This document shows positions 15,478 through 18,828 of a DNA stretch of 18,828 nt, in pieces (position 1 is the stretch's first letter; the number at the start of each line of letters is the position of its first letter). Origin of the DNA: an uncultured Alistipes sp. (lineage in GTDB: Bacteria > Bacteroidota > Bacteroidia > Bacteroidales > Rikenellaceae). Position numbers and translations under genes: made by a program. The DNA is taken from contig CATKXN010000045.1 in assembly GCA_949840605.1 (NCBI GenBank), positions 1 through 18,828 of the forward strand, in the 5' to 3' direction. The notes beneath the pieces are model-generated. The model made no database searches. It was not told the origin of the DNA and worked only from the letters and a program-made list of their open reading frames with translations.

Positions 15478-15618
15478 CACGGCGTTCCGCCGTGTCTGCA
15501 AGTCTGACCCTCCCCGGCTAAAAGCCGGGCCTTAGGGAGCGATGTCCGGGTATTCGGCTTCGAATCCGGTTCTACGCTCCCTCCTCCTAAAAGCCGTTTC
15601 AAACGGCCCTCGGAGGGG
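15478..15618. repeat. Cluster of nested inverted repeats in the manC-murF gap
   Basis: The gap 15389-15671 has no credible gene but is full of palindromes. There are four: 15478-15494 (7-bp stem, 3-base loop); 15513-15529 (7-bp stem, loop AAA); arms AGGGAGCG 15534-15541 and CGCTCCCT 15575-15582 enclosing a smaller stem 15552-15565; and 15593-15607 inside outer arms 15583-15587 and 15612-15616. CTAAAAGCCG occurs twice, at 15518-15527 and 15587-15596. This looks like a REP/BIME-like or MITE-like repetitive element, or a structured RNA. No transposase or clear target duplication was seen. Confidence 0.6.
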
Positions 15619-15671
15619 ACTTATCGCATGCGACCGAATCGTCTCAAAATAACACTTGCCCAAAATCTCCC

Positions 15672-16919
15672 ATGAGCGACCTTTACGACCTCTTCCTGCA
15701 ACATCCCCGGATCTCGACCGACACCCGGCAGATCGAGCCGGATTCGATATTCTTCGCCCTGCGGGGCGCCAACTTCGACGGCAACCGCTTCGTCGCGGAA
15801 GCGCTTGAAAAAGGAGCCGCCTGCGCCGTCTCGGACGACGCCGTCGCGGCCGCCGCCGACGACCGCATCCTGTATGTGAAAGACACGCTGCAAGCCCTCC
15901 AGGAGCTGGCCCGCGAACACCGCCGGGCACTGGGCATCCCGATCCTCGCCATCTCGGGCAGCAACGGCAAGACCACGACGAAAGAGCTCGTCAGCCGCGT
16001 GCTGAGCGAGCGTTTCGCGGTCTACGCCACGCGCGGCAACCTCAACAACCACATCGGCGTACCGCTGACACTGCTTTCGATGACCCGCGACACGGAATTC
16101 GGCGTCGTGGAGATGGGCGCGAGCGCCTGCGGCGAACTGGCCCTGCTGACCTCCGTCGCCGAACCCAACTACGGCATCCTGACCAACGTCGGACGGGCCC
16201 ACCTCGAGGGTTTCGGAGGTCCCGAAGGGGTTCGCCGGGGCAAGGGCGAACTGTTCGACCACCTCGCCGCGAACGGCGGGCGCGCCTTCGTCCCCTCGGA
16301 CGACGAAGTACTGACGAAGATGGCTTCCGAACGCGAATCGCTGGCCGCGGAATACTACCCCGCCACACTGGCCGACGGCATGGAGAACCACCTCGAGGGA
16401 GTTTACAACCGCCACAATATCGCAGCGGCGGCGGCCGTGGGGCGTTACTTCGACATTCCCGACGAACGCATCCGCCACGCCATAGCCGGCTACGTTCCCG
16501 ACAACAACCGCTCGCAGCGCACCGAAACGTCCCGCAACACGCTCGTCATCGACTGTTACAACGCCAATCCGTCGAGCATGCAGGCGGCCGTCGCGAATTT
16601 CCTGGCCGAACCGCTCGGCGTACGGCAGCGCCGGGTGCTGATCCTGGGCGACATGCTCGAACTGGGCGACTGGTCCGCGCACGAGCACACGGAGGTCATC
16701 CGCCGGGCCGCGCAATCCCCCGACGCCGAGTTGCTGCTCGTCGGCAAAGAGTTTGCGAACGCCTATGCCTCGCTCCCCGAAAAGCCCGCCCGCACGACCC
16801 TCTGTCCCACGCGCGAAGAACTGCTCTCGCTGCTGCGGCTCTCCCCCGTCGAGAACGCCCTCGTACTGCTCAAGGGTTCGCGCGGCATCGGGCTTGAGAA
16901 AGCGATCCCCGAACTCTGA
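15672..16919 (+). CDS. murF: UDP-N-acetylmuramoyl-tripeptide--D-alanyl-D-alanine ligase
   Basis: This 415-residue cytoplasmic ligase adds D-Ala-D-Ala to UDP-MurNAc-tripeptide using ATP, the last cytoplasmic step of the peptidoglycan precursor. The Mur ligase layout is complete. The N-terminal UDP-binding part spans residues 1-90, with STDTRQ and FFALRGANFDG. The ATP loop GSNGKTTTK is at 96-104, NLNNHIGVPLTLL starts at 123, EMGAS is at 147-151 and TNVGRAHLEGFG at 171-182. K191 in KGELF is the position of the usual carbamylated lysine. NRHNI is at 246-250 and DCYNANPSSM starts at 294. The loop NLNNHIG and the YNANP motif favour MurF over MurE or MurC. It is slightly short for the family but lacks no key motif. 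No good promoter or ribosome binding site is obvious just upstream; transcription may read through from manC. A terminator follows 55 bases after the stop. Confidence 0.93.
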   Translation: MSDLYDLFLQHPRISTDTRQIEPDSIFFALRGANFDGNRFVAEALEKGAACAVSDDAVAAAADDRILYVKDTLQALQELAREHRRALGIPILAISGSNGKTTTKELVSRVLSERFAVYATRGNLNNHIGVPLTLLSMTRDTEFGVVEMGASACGELALLTSVAEPNYGILTNVGRAHLEGFGGPEGVRRGKGELFDHLAANGGRAFVPSDDEVLTKMASERESLAAEYYPATLADGMENHLEGVYNRHNIAAAAAVGRYFDIPDERIRHAIAGYVPDNNRSQRTETSRNTLVIDCYNANPSSMQAAVANFLAEPLGVRQRRVLILGDMLELGDWSAHEHTEVIRRAAQSPDAELLLVGKEFANAYASLPEKPARTTLCPTREELLSLLRLSPVENALVLLKGSRGIGLEKAIPEL

Positions 16920-16973
16920 ATGCCCGGTTCCGCCCGAGGGGCCGGACTTCCGGAACGGCGCCCGGCCGCAGCG

Positions 16974-16997
16974 GCCCCGCAATCGCCGGGGCTTTTT
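16974..16997 (+). terminator. Rho-independent terminator after murF
   Basis: A 6-bp all-GC stem (GCCCCG 16974-16979 with CGGGGC 16987-16992) and 7-base loop are followed by TTTTT at 16993-16997. Confidence 0.8.
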
Positions 16998-17022
16998 ACT
17001 GCGAATTTCGAAATTATTTTGT

Positions 17023-17030
17023 TATTTTTG
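17023..17030 (+). promoter_or_regulatory. -7 box ahead of the MazG-like gene
   Basis: TATTTTTG matches TAnnTTTG exactly and is identical to the -7 box of the surface-protein operon. It is 27 bases ahead of the ATG at 17058 in an AT-rich pocket right after the murF terminator. No clear -33 element is present. Confidence 0.6.
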
Positions 17031-17057
17031 CCTGTTGTAAACCTTCAAATCAAAACT

Positions 17058-17384
17058 ATGACACTCAACGAATACCAGCAGCACGCCCTCGAAACGGCGA
17101 TCTATCCCGACGAGCGCCGCATCATCTACCCCACGCTCGGACTCACGGGCGAAGCGGGCGAAGTCGCCGACAAGGTCAAAAAAGTGATCCGCGACGGACA
17201 CGAGGAGTTCACCCCCGAAAAGAAACTCGAGATCGTCAAGGAGATCGGCGACGTGCTGTGGTACTGCGCCACGCTCTCGCGCGACCTGGGCTACGAACTC
17301 GACGACGTGGCGCAGATGAACGTCGACAAACTCCGTTCGCGCATGGAGCGCAATCACATCACGGGCAGCGGCGACAACCGCTGA
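17058..17384 (+). CDS. MazG-like nucleoside triphosphate pyrophosphohydrolase family protein
   Basis: This 108-residue all-alpha protein probably hydrolyses nucleoside triphosphates to monophosphates plus pyrophosphate, clearing non-canonical or excess nucleotides in the cytoplasm. The metal-binding pattern is clear: EAGEVADK at 32-39 (E32, E35) and EIGDVLWY at 62-69 (E62, D65). The start at 17058 is chosen because the codons upstream in the same frame translate the terminator and promoter into an unlikely sequence, and MTLNEYQQHALETA is the typical family beginning. It is a single-domain short form, about half the size of E. coli MazG. It lies 21 bases before the transporter gene, so the two are probably co-transcribed. 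The substrate cannot be told from sequence. Confidence 0.85.
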   Translation: MTLNEYQQHALETAIYPDERRIIYPTLGLTGEAGEVADKVKKVIRDGHEEFTPEKKLEIVKEIGDVLWYCATLSRDLGYELDDVAQMNVDKLRSRMERNHITGSGDNR

Positions 17385-17405
17385 CCGGCTAATCCACGAT
17401 AAGCA

Positions 17406-18828
17406 ATGGAACAGGAAAAGATTCTCACCTCGCTGCCCGAAAACGCCTACCGCGAACTCAAACCGGGCGAAGAATATACGCCCGTGATGCCGGCCTCGTC
17501 GAACCCGAAGGAGGTGACGCCCTACTCCGTAATCATGGGCGTCGTCATGGCCGTCGTCTTCTCGGCCGCCGCTGCCTTCCTCGGCCTCAAGGTCGGGCAG
17601 GTCTTCGAAGCCGCCATCCCCATCGCCATCATCGCCGTGGGCATGGGCTCGGTGCTGGGCAAAAAGAACATGCTGGGACAGAACGTCATCATCCAGTCGA
17701 TCGGCGCCTCGTCGGGCGTGATCGTCGCCGGAGCGATCTTCACCCTCCCGGCCCTCTACATCCTGGGGCTCGACGCCGCCTTCTGGCAGGTGTTCCTCTC
17801 GTCGCTGTTCGGCGGACTGCTGGGCATCGTGCTGCTGATCCCTTTCCGCAAATACTTCGTCAAGGAGATGCACGGCAAATACCCGTTCCCCGAGGCCACG
17901 GCGACCACCGAGGTCCTCGTCTCGGGTGAGAAGGGCGGCTCGCAGGCCAAGCTGCTGGCCGTCGCGGGCCTCGTAGGCGGACTCTACGACTTCGTGGTCG
18001 GCACGTTCGGCCTCTGGACCGAATCGGTCTCGACGCGCATCTGCGCATGGGGCGCCGTCGCCGCCGACAAATTCAAGGTGGTCTTCGGACTGAACACCTC
18101 GGCCGCCGTGCTGGGACTGGGCTACATCATCGGCCTGAAATACGCCATGATCATCACCGCCGGCTCGTGCCTCGTGTGGTTCATCCTCGTGCCGATGGTC
18201 GGGTCGCTGGCCGACGCGGTCGATCCCGCCGCGATGATCTCGCTGCTGGGCGTGACGCGCGCCGACATCCTCGCCGATCCGCAGTCGATCTTCACGGCCG
18301 AGAACCTCTTCGCATTCATCGGCAAGCCCATCGGCATCGGCGGCATCGCCATGGCGGGCATCATCGGCATCATCCGCCAGTCGAAGATCATCCGCCAGGC
18401 CGTGGGCCTCGCGGTTTCGGAGTTCGGCGGCGGCAAAGGCGAAGGAGCTGCAGCCGTAGAGCGCACGCAGCGCGACCTCTCGATGAAGCGCATCCTCACG
18501 ATCCTGATCGCCACGCTCATTTCGGTCTTCGTCTTCTTCCACTTCGGACTGCTGGGCGCCAACTGGACCCAGTCGCTGACGGCGATCCTGATCGTCTTCG
18601 TCATCGCGTTCCTCTTCACCACCGTGGCGGCCAACGCCATCGCCATCGTGGGCACCAACCCCGTCTCGGGCATGACGCTGATGACGCTGATCCTCGCGTC
18701 GCTGGTACTGGTGAGCGTGGGTCTGAGCGGCACGACGGGCATGACCGCCGCGCTGGTGATCGGCGGCGTGGTCTGCACGGCCCTGTCGATGGCCGGCGGA
18801 TTCATCACCGACCTCAAAATCGGCTACT
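17406..18828 (+). CDS. OPT-family oligopeptide transporter, 5' part (runs off the window)
   Basis: The visible part is 474 codons from the ATG at 17406, with no stop before the window end. It is an integral inner-membrane protein of the OPT superfamily, which takes up oligopeptides or metal chelates, probably by proton symport. The family opening is clear: NPKEVTPYSVIMGVVMAVVF followed by AFLGLKVGQVFEAAIPIAII. A second signature, GKYPFPEATATTEVL, lies near residue 160. At least eight hydrophobic segments are visible, with a hydrophilic loop around residues 335-360. Bacterial OPT proteins of this type are usually somewhat over 600 residues, so roughly a quarter is missing. A purine-rich AAGCA precedes the ATG but no strong ribosome binding site does. 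It is the second gene after the MazG-like gene. The substrate is not predictable from sequence. Confidence 0.9.
   Translation, partial: MEQEKILTSLPENAYRELKPGEEYTPVMPASSNPKEVTPYSVIMGVVMAVVFSAAAAFLGLKVGQVFEAAIPIAIIAVGMGSVLGKKNMLGQNVIIQSIGASSGVIVAGAIFTLPALYILGLDAAFWQVFLSSLFGGLLGIVLLIPFRKYFVKEMHGKYPFPEATATTEVLVSGEKGGSQAKLLAVAGLVGGLYDFVVGTFGLWTESVSTRICAWGAVAADKFKVVFGLNTSAAVLGLGYIIGLKYAMIITAGSCLVWFILVPMVGSLADAVDPAAMISLLGVTRADILADPQSIFTAENLFAFIGKPIGIGGIAMAGIIGIIRQSKIIRQAVGLAVSEFGGGKGEGAAAVERTQRDLSMKRILTILIATLISVFVFFHFGLLGANWTQSLTAILIVFVIAFLFTTVAANAIAIVGTNPVSGMTLMTLILASLVLVSVGLSGTTGMTAALVIGGVVCTALSMAGGFITDLKIGY

Noticed and set aside
15532..15930. Small minus-strand open frame (132 codons) across the murF start and the repeat cluster
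   Set aside because: Arg-rich sequence that runs through the palindromes and the antisense of murF; no motif or translation signal.
16920..17057. N-terminal extension of the MazG-like protein to 16920
   Set aside because: The extension would translate the murF terminator and the promoter; the family length and beginning fit the ATG at 17058.
17022..18542. Minus-strand open frame (506 codons) opposite the MazG-like and OPT genes
   Set aside because: Very rich in Asp, Glu, Arg and His, the typical antisense reading of GC-rich membrane-protein codons. It overlaps two convincing genes.
1..18828. CRISPR arrays, tRNA or rRNA genes, insertion sequences, integrase or phage genes
   Set aside because: None seen: no regularly spaced direct repeats, no cloverleaf or rRNA-like stretch, and no transposase or integrase motif in any supported gene.

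Overview
The window looks like chromosomal DNA from a GC-rich member of the Bacteroidales, most likely Alistipes (Rikenellaceae). The supporting signs are exact Bacteroidetes-type -7 boxes (TAnnTTTG) ahead of several genes, abundant DUF4493, PCMD and fimbrillin-like lipoproteins, a Bacteroidetes putative porin, and coding DNA of roughly 65-72% GC where counted by hand. The genus is inferred from family content and composition; no search was run.

Layout. Bases 1-303 hold the C-terminal 100 residues of a prolyl-oligopeptidase-type (S9) peptidase, followed by a rho-independent terminator. Bases 518-10486 form one tight plus-strand operon of seven envelope genes with gaps of 2-17 bases: a fimbrillin-like lipoprotein, three DUF4493-type lipoproteins (the third with an Ig-like module and a PCMD module), two tandem paralogous outer-membrane beta-barrels, and a PCMD lipoprotein. 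A promoter lies at about 482 and a strong bidirectional terminator at 10511-10544. On the minus strand, 14228-10580 carries phosphatidylserine synthase, a large putative porin and a lytic transglycosylase, apparently one operon. Its promoter overlaps, face to face, the promoter of the plus-strand manC gene. After manC come an unusual hairpin over its stop codon and a cluster of nested inverted repeats. Then follow murF, a terminator, a new promoter, a MazG-like pyrophosphohydrolase and the 5' part of an OPT-family oligopeptide transporter that runs off the window.

How the genes fit together. The seven-gene operon is the accessory and most interesting part. Its lipoproteins have lipoboxes with acidic residues just downstream. 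Four of the five have a short beta-strand followed by a Thr-Arg site, which is the organisation of type V (FimA/Mfa1-like) pilin precursors. Two share a homologous Ig-like plus PCMD C-terminus and sit on either side of the beta-barrel pair. I infer a multi-protein cell-surface adhesin or fimbria-like complex with dedicated outer-membrane barrels; the function is not established. In two of its genes the 3' end is far less GC-rich than the 5' end, which suggests replacement of the exposed C-terminal domain. The remaining genes are housekeeping: phospholipid synthesis, GDP-mannose synthesis, peptidoglycan synthesis and remodelling, nucleotide clean-up and peptide uptake.
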